From Margaritifera margaritifera (lineage: Eukaryota; Mollusca; Bivalvia; Unionida; Margaritiferidae), in contig JAQPZY010001419.1 in assembly GCA_029931535.1 (NCBI GenBank), positions 2,583,001 through 2,647,000 of the forward strand: DNA of 64,000 nt, given 5' to 3'. The notes beneath the pieces are model-generated. The model was not told where the DNA came from. It worked only from the letters and a program-made list of their open reading frames with translations, and searched no databases. This document shows, in pieces, positions 46,237 through 58,439 of the stretch (positions are counted from its first letter, which is position 1; each line of letters starts with the position of its first letter). Both the position numbers and the translations under genes were made by a program.

Positions 46237-47891
46237 CATACATGTGATTCTACCGGCGGTAGGCCAAAAATACCGTTTTAAAGGCCGTCTACCGCACATA
46301 CCGTTTAGTAGTTCAAATCTACCGCTTTTTAAAGTTAAAAATAATATTTTTAAAAAATATGAAAAAAAAAACCCCAACAAACAAACAGTATTTTTACGCG
46401 TTCCATCAACACATTAGAGAAACCAGCCAGAACCAGTCTACTGGGGACCGGAAATGTTCCACTAGTACAATGACCGTTGCAATGATGTGTGACAGTGCAA
46501 TAGGATTAGAATTGTTAAAGAACAGCTGACATGTGTACACAGCAAGGTGCTAATTGATTACCTTAATTTTGGAATTTGAGGAGTTTAAGGCCAAATGCGA
46601 GATGGGGTTTTTTAGGTGTTATTAGTAATAAAGGGATAAAAGGTGGTCCATGATGTCTTCTTAGCCTTTGAAGAAAATCCGCCGACCCTTAGCGGAGGGG
46701 AGATTAAATGAAGAGACCGACCATAAAAAATGATTTCGGCAGAGACACTAGAGTAAGTATTTTGTTTTTGTCTTGTATTGTTTTGTTCAATTCATGTCAA
46801 AATGCCGAAACGTGTGCTTTCTCCCAATGCTTAGAAACCACCAGCTAAGAAATATTACAAGTTCAACAATGCTTGGATATCAGAGTTTAAGTGTGTGCAG
46901 GAGAGTAGCAATAGTCCTGAGTTTGCATTGTGTGTTTTAAAGGTATGCATCTTTTGTATTTCATAAACTATTTGAAGTTTTCATGCACATAAATTAAGTT
47001 AAAGCCTTAGATAAAATATATCAGTTAAAAATATATTAAAAGATAATTTATTTTAAAGTTTGGATAGATTATTAATAAAAGCATAAATACATCATGTATT
47101 ATTTTTTTTTAAAAATTATTTCAAGTCTAAATCAATCTTTATATTTTTTTATTTACAGTGGTGAAACTTGCTAACAGATTTTTGGATCTGAGCCATGAAG
47201 AGGAAGAAGCCTTTGAGAATGAGGCTCAGGAATACATCTTAAGTCCAAGTCATGAGCTTCCTCCTCAGGGTGAACATAGCTTGGAGGAGTTTTTTAGAGT
47301 AGTCAGCAACCTTACAAAATCAGCAGCCTGAAAACTGAAGTTAGAACTTCTTTGCAGATTGAATGTGGTTGTCCTGTCATTACAACATTCTAATGCTGAT
47401 ACAGAGAGGACATTCTCCATTCTTTCCAAAATACAAAGTGATTCAAAGGGAAATCTGGACCAGAGAACTATTGAGAGCCTGTTAGATGTGAAGTTTAATA
47501 ATCACAATGAATGTCATTAGTGGTCACTTGACAGTAATCTTGTGAATGAAACTAAAAATGCTATTGGATTTTATAAAAGAACATTCTTTGCAGTGAATTA
47601 TAAGATAAACAACTTTTCCTTTTTCATTATTTGAATGTATATTGACTCGTATTAATTATTATAGTAACATTTTCCATCGAAATCTAAATCTGATTCATGT
47701 TCAAACTTGATGTTTTATTATGGTATGAAGAGAATACATATTATGGCAGAAAAAACCCCCACTTGTTTTGTTTTCCATCCCCCTGAAACGTAAAATTTAT
47801 GCAGATAAAAAATCTACTGGTTTAGAGGCCAATCTACTGATAAAAATTGGTAAATCTACTTGTTTGAAATCCTGGTTCTGTCACATGTATG
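46237..47891 (+). mobile_element. Decayed hAT transposon, 1.65 kb, internally deleted
   Basis: Ends are CATACATGTGA at 46237 and TCACATGTATG ending at 47891, flanked by AACCAG on both sides (46231-46236, 47892-47897). A 6-base match is shorter than the 8 bases usual for hAT; the two bases before it differ. Inside, + strand coding starts at 46801 with 'MPKRVLSPNA', a stop, then 'KPPAKKYYKFNNAWISEFK' and 'SPEFALCVL'. This looks like the N-terminal zinc-finger-like start of a hAT-related protein. From 47160, 'VKLANRFLDLSHEEEEAF' and 'VVVLSLQHSNADTERTFSI' resemble the C-terminal hAT dimerisation region. The central catalytic domain is missing. Confidence 0.7.
47160..47520 (+). pseudogene. hAT transposase C-terminal dimerisation region
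   Basis: One frame runs from 'VKLANRFLDLSHEEEEAF' through 'GEHSLEEFFRVVSNLTKSAA', a stop, 'LLCRLNVVVLSLQHSNADTE' and 'LDQRTIESLLDVKFNNHN'. 'LSLQHSNADTERTFSIL' corresponds to the conserved hATC motif, where hAT transposases dimerise. The single in-frame stop near 47328 and the missing DDE domain make it non-functional. The upstream T-run and 'tatttacag' could be a splice acceptor. Confidence 0.7.
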
Positions 47892-47897
47892 AACCAG

Positions 47898-48158
47898 TGA
47901 CCAGCCCTAAATGACCTAATTACTTTAATTTTTGTAAACTCGGGGCAAGTTCAAACTGTGGCAGAAAAGTTACTGTTTGCATGGACATCAAATATTGACA
48001 AAATAAACTGATTCAAGCCCAGCAAGTCTCAATCATTTCTACCATGACTTAGATTATAATAACATATGCAAACTGCTGATTGGAGAGAGTTCTGATATTA
48101 AGATTGTTTCATAAAGTAAAGATTGTCGTTGACAACAGAATGCATTGCTACAATGATA
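47898..48158. other. Short unassigned spacer
   Basis: Nothing recognised between the hAT element and the MITE. Confidence 0.4.
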
Positions 48159-48160
48159 TA

Positions 48161-48377
48161 CCGTATGTACTCGCGTATAATTCAGATCCAAATGCAAACA
48201 ACATAGATCCTGATCTGCTGTCGCATAATGCGCTGCCAGATCAGGGTCTATGTTGTTTGTTCTACTGATTAGTCCTTACAAACTCCATAGACCCAGATCT
48301 GCTGGCGCATTATGCGATGGCAGATTCGGGTATATGCAGTTTGCAGTTGGTATCGCCTAATACGCGAGTATATATGG
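48161..48377. mobile_element. 217-bp TA-flanked MITE with an internal hairpin
   Basis: Terminal inverted repeats are CCGTATGTACTCGCGTAT on the left and 'atacgcgagtatatatgg' on the right, flanked on both sides by TA (48159-48160, 48378-48379). This suits Tc1/mariner-type insertion. Inside, 48195-48217 and 48237-48259 form a 23-bp stem with one mismatch and a 19-base loop ('aacatagatcctgatctg' against 'cagatcagggtctatgtt'). A weaker second hairpin lies near 48295-48335. Related copies are at 38650-39401 and 39653-39815. Confidence 0.85.
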
Positions 48378-48379
48378 TA

Positions 48380-49875
48380 CACCTATTCATATTATCTTAT
48401 CTCTATAAATCTGAAAGACAAGCCATATTTTCCTTCAAAAATACTTGACCTGATCTCAACACAATTTCATATATGGCGACAATTGCCCGAGACATGTAAA
48501 TGAGCCATATCACTCAGTCTGGAACCATTCTCTAGGTATGAAGACTGATATGGCTCAATCCGGAATGAGGTTATCAATGGGGAAATCTGTTAACGAATAA
48601 TAACTTTTGAAACTCTTGCGTCGTCAATGTTGACCACTTGATCACATATATTTTTATCACCACCTTTAATAAGCCCACAACTCACTTCGTTTACAGAACT
48701 GCTTAATCACAAGTTGTGGAGCGAATCTGCTGTTTTTATTCCTGCATATTGATTAACAACTTCATTACATCTAAGCAGTAATTAGGGTAATCAAAGCAGT
48801 TTCATGGTCTGATGGTTATCCATTCAATCAGTTTTTTTTAGTATGGATAAAACATTCCTTAGTTTATGTTGCAGGGCTGATCAAATTTCATAGCTCAACT
48901 TTCCAGGCTATTCATTTTCGAAGTTGGAAAAGTAACATTTTCCATGTCACTAGTCCAGGACAAGTGCTTTTTTCCTATTTTAAAATAGTTGGCAAGTGCT
49001 TATTTTCATGATTTAATCATTTTATAGACATTTATTTGGCAATTCATGCCTTCCAGGTTTATTGAATGCTTGATTATACCCTTCTCAATTTATTCATTCA
49101 TATCCTGTATTGCACCTACCGTAGATGGCCATTGACAACTGTCGCATGTGCATGCGTTCTATTAAAGCTCAACTGCATAATAACTGGACTTAGCGACAAA
49201 ACTATCAGCCAATCAAACCACGTCAAACAAAACAAACCCAGTATGATTAATTAGCAGTGTTTTAAATGGCTTTGTTGTATTGTGTTTACTGAAACCTGAC
49301 CCTCACAAACGGATCACCATCTGATTTTAATCCAGAGAGTCAATGGAATTAAAATAATGAAAGGCACTGTGCCGACATCAGAGTTGGTTTCCTTTATGAA
49401 CCAATTAAATAACAGTAATGATTCTTTAATTTGTAATTAATTATATCGAGGATTGTGATATTGCATTCGAAGTGAAACAATTACGCTAATTAAGGAGCTG
49501 TCTATGTTCATATTTAAACGACAAAATGAATGGTATGATCACTTTATAAGTAGTTGTCACGCACGGCGATATTTACTATGTGGATAAAATGAGTTTATGA
49601 AATTATGTTCGCAGGAAAGTAAATAAGAAAGATTTGGCAAAGGAAAATTCAGGTGAAAGTGGAGGGATAAAATGTAAGGCTGCAAAGGAGTGTGAGGTAA
49701 CTATTTCTATAATGAGACATAAGCCAGACTCTGAGGCAGCAAACAAATGTCAAATATGACACTACTAAAAGACAGACAAATTTTCAGCTGCATTGGGTTG
49801 ATAGGTATCCCTGGCTTTTTTGGTATTGTCTGTGTGCTCGTCTGTCTCTATATGTGTTTTAATGTATGTGTCCGT

Positions 49876-49957
<82 letters not shown>

Positions 49958-50563
49958 TGTGTTCTTGCTGGTGGTACATACCTGTCGTTATCTCAGTGAT
50001 ATGCTCTTCATATACTGTTAACACAACCGATATAAATTCATCTTTCTGAAGAGATAACAAGCAATTCATCACTTTATATTTATTTATACTTTCATATCTA
50101 CTCTTACTGATGTCAATTTCGTACTCGTATTGACTGATCTAATTTTTTTTGTTCATGGTAATATTACCTTTCCGTTACGCCATGCGCCATAAATAGTCGC
50201 GCGATTTAAAAGCGTTTTAAGTGTCATATAATGAATGCTTCTGTAAGAGGAATGTTTGGAGTCTTACGCAACATGTCAATAATGCAGTGCGATATACATT
50301 TACGTAATTATTCCTTGCAAATGGAAATATTGGAAGACAAACCAGTGGCACAACTCATTGAAATAATATGTATCGAACTTGCCCTTGGGATATTTGGGCT
50401 TTTCCCAAAATATGACAACATAATATCACTATGAAAGTTAAAAAATAAGTTAAAATAAAATATGGGATATGTTCTGGAAATCGCGTTACATTTATTTGCA
50501 TGTATATAGATAGACAGATAAATAGATAAATGGTCAGATAGATGAGGATTTGGGAAATAGGTC

Positions 50564-50602
<39 letters not shown>

Positions 50603-51530
50603 TTTAGATTTTAAAAAATGAACTGGAAAATTAAACATAACCATCAACAGAACTGTATTCACTTAATTTTAATACTGTTTTAATATATGCCTAGATGCGC
50701 TTGAATACATCAACAATAATGAAAACTAGACTTTTTGAAATGGTTTATTCATACTCACAACTGATTCATATGAGAACACTTATTTTTATCCATTTACTCA
50801 ACAATTTTCACATAGTCACGTATTTTTCTCCATTTAATTATTTGTCAGACAGTAAGTATGTATCGGTCTCTAGTAATTGCTACGCAAACAATCGACGATA
50901 AACACTTCTCGAGGGTGCTAGATTTTTCGGTACCTTAAAAATTTTTTATTTAAAAAAAAAAAAATCCAAATGGCTAATCATCAGAGACGAGTACCTTTTA
51001 CTTTAAACACACGTCAAAGAAATTTCATGAGTTATATTATTAACAATTATCACTTAGTCACCTTGAAATGGGCGACATACATCCAAACAATGTTTAACAA
51101 GTCAATTTTTTAGGGTAGGCAAGCTCCGCACATTTCAGACACTCCTAAAAAAAAACTGCCCCTGGCTAAGATAGGACTTTAAAGTTGACGAATACAAATA
51201 TTACCTAATATAATATTATATTGTTGTACTTACAAATATTACGATTAATATGTAACTGATAAGTTAAAATATAAATATTTATTCCCTATTTGTCAGAACT
51301 TGGTTAAAATAGTAAATATTCACATTATCATGTCTGCGCGAGAAAGCGAGAGACTGGCATTGACGACAAAATCGAAATGACAGATTTTGACAGTGTATCG
51401 TGTAAAATATAGTAACTGTGGATATTAATGTAACGAAAGAATGTCGTACTTATATAAAGGCTAAACAAAGGTGTATATGTATGTATTGTGGCGAGATCGC
51501 AGAGTATAAAACCTGCACTGACTAAATTAA
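48380..51530. other. Intergenic stretch with two microsatellites
   Basis: Contains (CT)n at 49878-49951 and (GA)n at about 50571-50600. The rest is AT-rich and shows no recognised gene. A short frame at 50231-50434 ('MNASVRGMFGVLRNMSIMQC') is unrecognised. Confidence 0.45.
49878..49951. repeat. (CT)n microsatellite
   Basis: An uninterrupted CT tract of about 74 bases. Frames through it (LSLSLS and ERERER) are artefacts. Confidence 0.95.
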
Positions 51531-51539
51531 CTGATCTAT

Positions 51540-51963
51540 AGCTTAAATAAATGGATGTAGGCTGTTTAACAGGGATTATATTTCTTGAGTTCAAGAAAGC
51601 ATTCGACCGGGTAGACCATGTAATCGTCTGTAATGTTACAAGGTCGACCACCTATCACTAAAATGGTTATGTTGATACCTCACCAAAATATTTCAACATA
51701 TCTTTGTTGGCAATATGCACTCTGGGTCACTAGCTGTTCAATCAGGAGCCCCACAAGGGTCAGTCCTTGGTCTCGTACCTTTTCTAATCTTCATAAAAGC
51801 TCTTCCTTTGGGTACTGATTTCACAAATACTGATTTGTTTGCAGATGAGTAAACCCTCACTCATCAAGTCCTGGTAATCATGTTATACAGCAGAAATTAA
51901 ATACTTGCCTTCAGATAATTCAAAGTTGGTCAGAGAAACACAAAATATAATAAGTAATTGTAA

Positions 51964-52032
<69 letters not shown>

Positions 52033-52730
52033 CGTATAATTTCGAAAGCATCACACAGGATGTATACATACCAAAACTGGGGAGCAAGTGTCATTTTAGA
52101 CGCATCTCCTAATCATCCATCTGATAACCTTTTCGCAGAGCTAAAATGGCAAACAAGTCACCAAAGGAATGGTCTTAACAAGGCCGTCATTGTAAATAAG
52201 TGTTTGCATGGAACTGCACCAAAATATATCTATTAAAACATTCGGTTTACGTCCACACAAAATCAATTGTGATCAACTGAAAACGGTAAAATTTATCAAT
52301 ATTAACCCAAAACTGACAAATTCAAGAAATGTTTCCAATACGCTGGCGCGTTTCTATTGAATTCACTTCCCTCACATATATAGACAGTTGAAAATATAAA
52401 AAACGATTTGCCAAACATATTGTCCTTAGGAATGCAAATAAATTGTCTATGCAGGTGTTTATATTATATTTAAGTGTATGATGCAAGTTGAACTCTTTAG
52501 AAAGATATAAATTGATTTGATGTGTAATCCATATGTTGTTTCTTTAGATGCTGTTTATATTCCTTCATTCTGTAGTTTTATCTAAACCTATGTTTTAGAT
52601 TTTTATTTCCATATATCAATTTATTTGTGTTACTTTCTTTTCACCAAGATGGCCTTATCAGAGAATAGTAATTGTATTAAGTGAGATACCCTCTGTAAAA
52701 ATATTTTTATTATTATTATTTTTATCATTA
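51540..52730 (+). pseudogene. Decayed LINE reverse transcriptase fragment (CR1/jockey-like) with 3' end
   Basis: 'FLEFKKAFDRVDHVI' (about 51578-51622) is the first catalytic motif region. 'SGAPQGSVLGLVPFLIF'-like residues (about 51735-51795) and 'DLFADE' plus a stop (about 51833) stand where GxPQGS and FADD are expected. An AT microsatellite (51969-52031) interrupts it. After that, 'WGASVILDASPNHPSDNLF', 'HQRNGLNKAVIVNKCLHG' and 'APKYIY' (52080-52235) represent the region after the reverse transcriptase. It ends near an ATT-rich tail at about 52708-52730. Many stops are present. Confidence 0.75.
51969..52031. repeat. (AT)n microsatellite within a LINE fragment
   Basis: An AT tract that separates the two recognisable halves of the LINE fragment at 51.5-52.7 kb. 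Confidence 0.95.
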
Positions 52731-52995
52731 ATATACATGTCTGTCCAACAAACACTCGGTATCTATTTTAAAGTTTAATTGCATTTCACAGAGTAGATAT
52801 AATTATTCTTTTTCTACCTGAAGCAATAAATCACCATCATCTGTTGTTTTGCACGCATGCTTTAAAATGGAATTGTTTTTCTTATCAAGGGTACATTATT
52901 TCTGTATTTCAGTGCATGACCTTGAAAAGGTCACATTTTAATGCATGTTGATATATTTTTGTTGGTATAATACACTCGAAAATGATTGATTGCAG

Positions 52996-53248
52996 GTCTC
53001 GCACTACCGATTTTCTATATCATGGCCCCGAATACTACCGAACGTTGGCCAGCATAAACCAGAAAGGTATCGACTATTACAACAATCTAATTGACGAACT
53101 GCGCCGGAACAGGATTCAACCCATGGTAACGCTGTACCACTGGGACCTACCCCAAGCCGTGGAGGAACACGGCGGTTGGCTTAACAGGAGTACCACAGAC
53201 CTTTTCAGGGACTACGCAGACCTTTGCTTCAGAAAATTTGGTGATAGG
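52996..53248 (+). pseudogene. Glycoside hydrolase family 1 (beta-glucosidase/lactase-like) exon with a frameshift
   Basis: GH1 enzymes hydrolyse beta-glycosides with two catalytic glutamates, not included in this exon. The exon follows 'tgattgcag' and begins in phase 0 with '[16 protein letters not shown]'. The frame then shifts near 53041-53046, where about five bases of the expected Gly-Thr codons appear missing. It continues as '[20 protein letters not shown]', '[20 protein letters not shown]' and '[13 protein letters not shown]' up to the donor 'gtacgt' at 53249. YHWDLPQ is a GH1 hallmark. No earlier or later complete GH1 exon was seen nearby. A pseudogene or a sequencing error is possible. 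Confidence 0.85.
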
Positions 53249-53410
53249 GTACGTTGACTTCATATAAATAATTATGGTGGGTACCTAATATAAATAATTA
53301 TGGTGGGTGAGTACCTTGGTTACTGAAGAACTTTTCGTAGCTTTTTTGAACCAGGCCCTCGTGTCTCTCTGTAACAAAGGCTCCACGCTAAAGCGTTTAG
53401 AGTCTCGCTA

Positions 53411-53481
53411 AAGAATGGTTCAACGAAACTAACAACTTAAGAGACTACACCAACCTCTTCATCAGCAAGTTCGGAAATAGG
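53411..53481 (+). pseudogene. Diverged partial copy of the same GH1 exon end
   Basis: 'EWFNETNNLRDYTNLFISKF' plus 'GNR' is followed by 'gtacgc', a donor-like site in the same place as in the exon above (there '...[13 protein letters not shown]' then 'gtacgt'). Only the last ~24 codons are recognisable. It lies 160 bases downstream, separated by a short duplicated 'ataaataattatggtggg' sequence. This suggests an incomplete tandem exon duplication. Confidence 0.65.
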
Positions 53482-53489
53482 GTACGCAG

Positions 53490-55297
53490 TATATCTTTCT
53501 ATCAATCTATCTATCTATCTATCTCATTATGAGGATGTACTTTATTTCCTGCGGAGAAGAAAAGCATGTATCAACGGAACTACTGTCAAGCGAGTACGCT
53601 CCAGATATTTCATTTAAGTAAAAGAAAAAACAAAAAACAAAAAAAACACTCAAATTAAAACATGCATAGGTCTGTAATCGCCAATCAAAATAATGATAAC
53701 TGAAGCTACGAATCGGTGATAAGAACATGTACTAGAAGAAGAGAAAGAAGATGATGATCATGAAATGGCCAAAGATGTAGACAGCAATGATTATTCCTCA
53801 AGTTTAGCTAAAACTTACACAATGGCTAAATTAAGTTTAGGGACCAATGTTTTCCTTGGAACAATTTTACTACATTCTGAAATCTGCATATGTTCAGTAG
53901 AATCTCGTTGTCTCAATCAAGGTGGGTTCAAACATCACATATAGCTCTAAGTGGTACTTCAAGTATTATACATCTTGGGTAACTTGTATCATTGTGAAAT
54001 TGAATATGACTGCACATCTTTTTAAGCGTGGGCTTCGCTTTATCCTTGCGCAAGAAATGAATAAACAAATACATCGAGAAATTCTAAGTCCAGTACTCCC
54101 AAAACGTGTCCTACTCTAAACATGACCCCACCAGTCAGATTTTACGGTATTATTTACAAATTAAAAATCACTGAACCAACCAGACTTGAGTGTATTATTT
54201 CACAGAGTAAAAAAACAATTGCAAGTCCAATCAGACTATGAAGACAATTAGCACATCAACACTGCGAAAGCGGCAGAGCGAACACAAAATAATAATTTGA
54301 ATTACATATCATACATAATGGCACAATAAAACAGGAAACAACATGGCAAAAGCAAATAAATACCTTAGTGTGATGATTATGATATAACGAGTCACTTCCC
54401 TTGACAGCACACTACATAGTTACAGATCTAGTCCATCCTACCCATAGCTATCTTTAATTGATTTCTTTTCCCTAAATATAAAACAAAAACATATGTGAAC
54501 ATGAAGAAAAATAAAATTAAAATTTAAATAGAGTATTTAATTGCACCCCCTTTGATTAAAATAATCTTAAAAAGGGCTCGTATACTCTTTAAAATAATGA
54601 AAAGGGATACTAATTTAAATGAACCATATGATGTTGAAACATTAACTGTGGCAAGAAAAGTATATTAGGAAGTTATTATCTTGAATCAATGAGAACTACG
54701 TCGTTTTCTACAGAGGCCACTACAAAGTTTAAAGTAGATCAAATACACTCCGCTATCAAAATAACTAGAAGCTCCGCAATTAAAAAAAAGGTTTTAAAGT
54801 GTACACATACAATAAAAGGTATGCCAACAATCAGACATGTAAGACAATTGAACGTTTGAAGCCCCTTAGGAAGTTTGAAAGACTCTAGAGAAGAGCTGGT
54901 GTTGTGTAGGTTGAATGCACGAGACCCATTTGACACAACGGCAAAGAAAAAGGCTGATACAAGTGAGCCAAATGTGGTATGTTAACGCAAATAAGCGCCC
55001 TAGGAAGTTTGAAAGACCCAGGTCTCATGCAGGACTCATGCACAAAGAGCCGCCTTTCACGATAGCAACATAAATAGAAAAAAATGACCTTAAAAAATTC
55101 AATAAATACGGATCACTGTCTCGTCACTGAAAATAACATTGGAACAATTTCTCTCAACAGTCCAGTTTCGTCGCTCACGGCACTATGAAACGCAGCATTT
55201 ACACATTTTAGAGAGTGCAGTACTCTTCCGCAATGCATATCTTCCATATTCATAACATCTTAATTTCTTCTTGGTAGTACTCTGAGAAACAGGTACT

Positions 55298-55348
<51 letters not shown>

Positions 55349-55465
55349 TTACAAATTCTTCATTTATATCAGAACCAGTCATTTATTCAAACAAGGATTT
55401 TTAAAAACATTATAAATGTAAAATCAATTTTTCATTGTCATGCAGTAATTTATCTTCTACTTCAG
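53490..55465. other. AT-rich intergenic or intronic stretch
   Basis: Contains (ATCT)n at about 53500-53523 and (AT)n(GT)n at about 55298-55346. A short direct repeat, 'ccttaggaagtttgaaaga', occurs at about 54864 and, with one change, at 55001. No exon was recognised. Confidence 0.45.
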
Positions 55466-55562
55466 ACGAGCTAGTCGGATTAGAAGAGCGCTTGCCTGTA
55501 AAGAGAATGAAAAGCTATCAAGAACCAGACTGATTGAAAAAGAAGCAACACAGACAGGGGAG
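55466..55562 (+). CDS. ABCC (MRP-type) transporter exon: linker before the second transmembrane domain
   Basis: A 97-base exon lies between 'tatcttctacttcag' and 'gtaactatt'. In the frame that joins the next exon it reads 'RASRIRRALACKENEKLS' then 'RTRLIEKEATQTGE'. The end, L-I-x-K/E-E-x-x-x-T-G-x, is typical of the linker between the first nucleotide-binding domain and the second membrane domain of ABCC proteins. It ends in phase 0, and the next exon starts in phase 0 with GTG. The basic, low-complexity start is less certain. Confidence 0.75.
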
Positions 55563-55849
55563 GTAACTATTCGAGGAAATGCAGGAGCTGTTTTTCACTT
55601 TTCTGTGATATCCCTTGCAGATTTAAATCGTAGAAAACGTGATTTATTAACGAAGAGAATATAAGTCTTTCATATACCTTATGAAAAGAATATAGCGCAT
55701 GGTACAGTTTTGTGAGCAAATGTATCATAAAGTATATACAGGCCGTGAAGCATTTATGTACCCGTTTGAAATTCAAATTAATGGTACACAAGCGCTAAAC
55801 GAACGCAGAACGAACGATAAGCACTATGTGAAAAATGTTGCAGAGCAAA

Positions 55850-56035
55850 ACATTACACGCTAAATGATAAGTAATAAACTCTAAACCACAAACGATAATC
55901 GATAGACCATAAACGATAAGCGATAAAAAGGTAAGAGCTAAACTGTCAACCATAAACGATAAACTATAAGCCACAAATGATGAGCGATAACTCATAAATG
56001 ATGAACGAAAAACCATAGACGGTGAACAAAACTAA
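55850..56035. repeat. Degenerate short repeat of 'cataaacgataa' type
   Basis: Repeated variants of 'aaacgataa', 'aagcgataa', 'aaatgatgagcgataa' and 'accataaacgataa' run for about 180 bases, with a few more near 55800 and at 59335-59375. The - strand frame reading SFMVDSL-like peptides is a product of the repeat. Confidence 0.7.
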
Positions 56036-56839
56036 AAAAAACAAAAAAACTGATAAAATTTAATCATTTCTTTCGTTCATTTATCGCAATTAAAACGGTT
56101 GTAATTGCATATGAATAAAACCTGTTTCGAGCACGAAATAAATTGTTTTCTTTTCACGCCACAGGCAGTTTTTATGCAAAGCTACGATTGTATGAATGAA
56201 GATGGCATCGCATTTCTTGTTTATTTTTGTAGTATACAAAGCTACAATTTCCAAACATTCCATAAATTCTTTATTATTCATTAAGAAATGTTAGTTATTT
56301 GCGTACCCTATTTATTTTGAATGACTGTGTCTCCATATCCTTAGAGATATATAATTGGAACAGTAGCATTGATACATAATGAATAAGAAATAAAACTAGA
56401 CCGCACAAAAATCGTGTTCTTTTTCAACTCGGAATATTTTCAAATTAAATGTCATTCGATGTCAAGGTGGAGAGATTAGAAAACTGCCAGATTAGAAGAC
56501 TCTGCCGACTGTTGTACAAAAGTGATCATGCATCCAAAAGAGTACTTATTTTAAAATAATTGCAAAACTATGATTAGATTTACTTTTCTGTTATATATCT
56601 TCATACAGTTTTCACACAATAGAGACATGTTGCTTTAATAGGTTTTTCTTGTCTAGAAAATTCGTCAACATTGCAAATCTTGAGCAAGAACCCAGCATTA
56701 ATGATATGTATAGGCATACGTCTGGACCGTCAAAGCTAAGTAATTATAAAGTGTGCGCATATCTATCACGCGACAATTGTGAATGTATGGAGACAAAGGC
56801 CGTCGGTTGTCAATTCAAAACTCTTTTCAGTAGTGAATG

Positions 56840-56841
<2 letters not shown>

Positions 56842-56878
<37 letters not shown>

Positions 56879-56902
56879 GTGTGTGTGTGTGTGTGTGCGT
56901 GT

Positions 56903-56934
<32 letters not shown>

Positions 56935-56946
56935 GAGAGAGAGAGA
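56842..56946. repeat. (GT)n-(GA)n compound microsatellite
   Basis: About 60 bases of GT with two GC interruptions, then about 45 bases of GA. The frame through it is an artefact. Confidence 0.95.
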
Positions 56947-57715
56947 TTTCTCCGATTTTGAAACTTAAATGCCCCTTTTAATTTTTAATTTGAAACCATC
57001 ATTTCAATTAGGTTGCATGTGTGAAAGTCATAAAAGTTGTGTTGTTGATTGCTTGGCTATGTATTTAGTTTTCTCAGGTTTTCCTAAGACAGTGCATGTG
57101 TTCTTTGAAACGAAAAAAGAAGGCAAATTATAGAACCAAACTAACACTTTAGTCTGCTTGTACTTGTGTACAATTACTTCTGCTGTTTGTGATCATGACG
57201 GAGAACGTGTAAATATTGCTGTTTAAAACACATTGGAGATGTACGTACAGAGTTACATTTTTGACGTCAGAGAAAAACTTTAAAACAGCTCAGAATATTG
57301 ATAAAACTTCCACACTCGCCAATCTAGAACCGATTACCCATTTATGATTTGAAAGAAAGAAAGAAAAAAATACATGAACGCAAGCTGGATCCTTCCAGTT
57401 ATCATCTCTGACTCTCTCTATCTCTCTCTATCTCTCGCAGCTGAATTATCAGTTAGCGTTGTGATTGTGTGGCGAAAACAATTGATGAAATAAATTGTTA
57501 TTCTTGCTTTTCTTGAAACAACTTACACAACTGACAGAGACATTTCATAAATACTTGTATTCGCAGTTCTGAATATGAAAAAAATAAATAATAGACTTTG
57601 GGCACAGGAGCTTATGGCGACTGCAATCGAACTCCAGTCCATATAAATGCCCTTCTCTGTCTCTGTCTCTGCCTGTCTGTCTGTGTGTCTCTATCTCAGA
57701 CACACGTACACATAC

Positions 57716-57719
57716 ATAC

Positions 57720-57750
<31 letters not shown>

Positions 57751-57832
57751 CATACATACATACATACATACATACATACATACATACATACATACATACA
57801 TACACACACATGCATACATACATACATACATG
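57716..57832. repeat. (CATA)n microsatellite
   Basis: A long CATA/TACA tetranucleotide tract, preceded by CTGT/CTCT-rich simple sequence from about 57650. The overlapping frames (HTYI and YVCM cycles) are artefacts. Confidence 0.95.
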
Positions 57833-58439
57833 AACAGATAGTGAATTTACTTTTATTTGTTTTGTGACATTCAAATACACGAGGCCGTAAAAATCGGAAC
57901 GATATGAACAACTTTTACCTTTTTATTTATTTATTTGCTAGCGTACATCAACATGTTTATGCTACATCATTTTTGTTCGACGGATTAGCAAATGGCTCTC
58001 CAGGAATTTCGGACTAAGAAAAAGCGAGTGTGCTTCATAATTTCGAACCATTTCTCTGACTTTTCAACAGCGCTCTCTATTTCCTTCTGACACTGAAAAC
58101 AAAACTGATTTTGTTAATTTTTTAACTCAGTATTAAGACAAAAGTAACTACCAAATATGTGGCTTTCTTAAAACAACGTGTTCACTTGACAGTGAATATC
58201 GGAAATTCATGTATTACTTCTCAGGTTTCAGTAGACAATATTGGACGTTCGGTACAGTAGTAACCAACTGCATACGAACTCCCAAATCTCTCTCTCTTTT
58301 ACTTACATGCATACACTTTTATATCATGTCACTTAATCACTTATCTGGCTTCGACAGCCGCCCCCCTCTGCGGCCTCGAGAATTTTGAACAGGCCCTACG
58401 CGTTATCTCCCATGTCGTACGAGGCGACCAATGGAGGTT

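Noticed and set aside
57545..57911. Frames of 63-111 codons with YVCM/HTYI cycles
   Set aside because: Tetranucleotide microsatellite read in frame. The same applies to frames across the AT, CT and GT tracts at 15.9, 17.9, 30.2, 49.9, 56.8, 60.7, 61.5, 61.8 and 63.5 kb.
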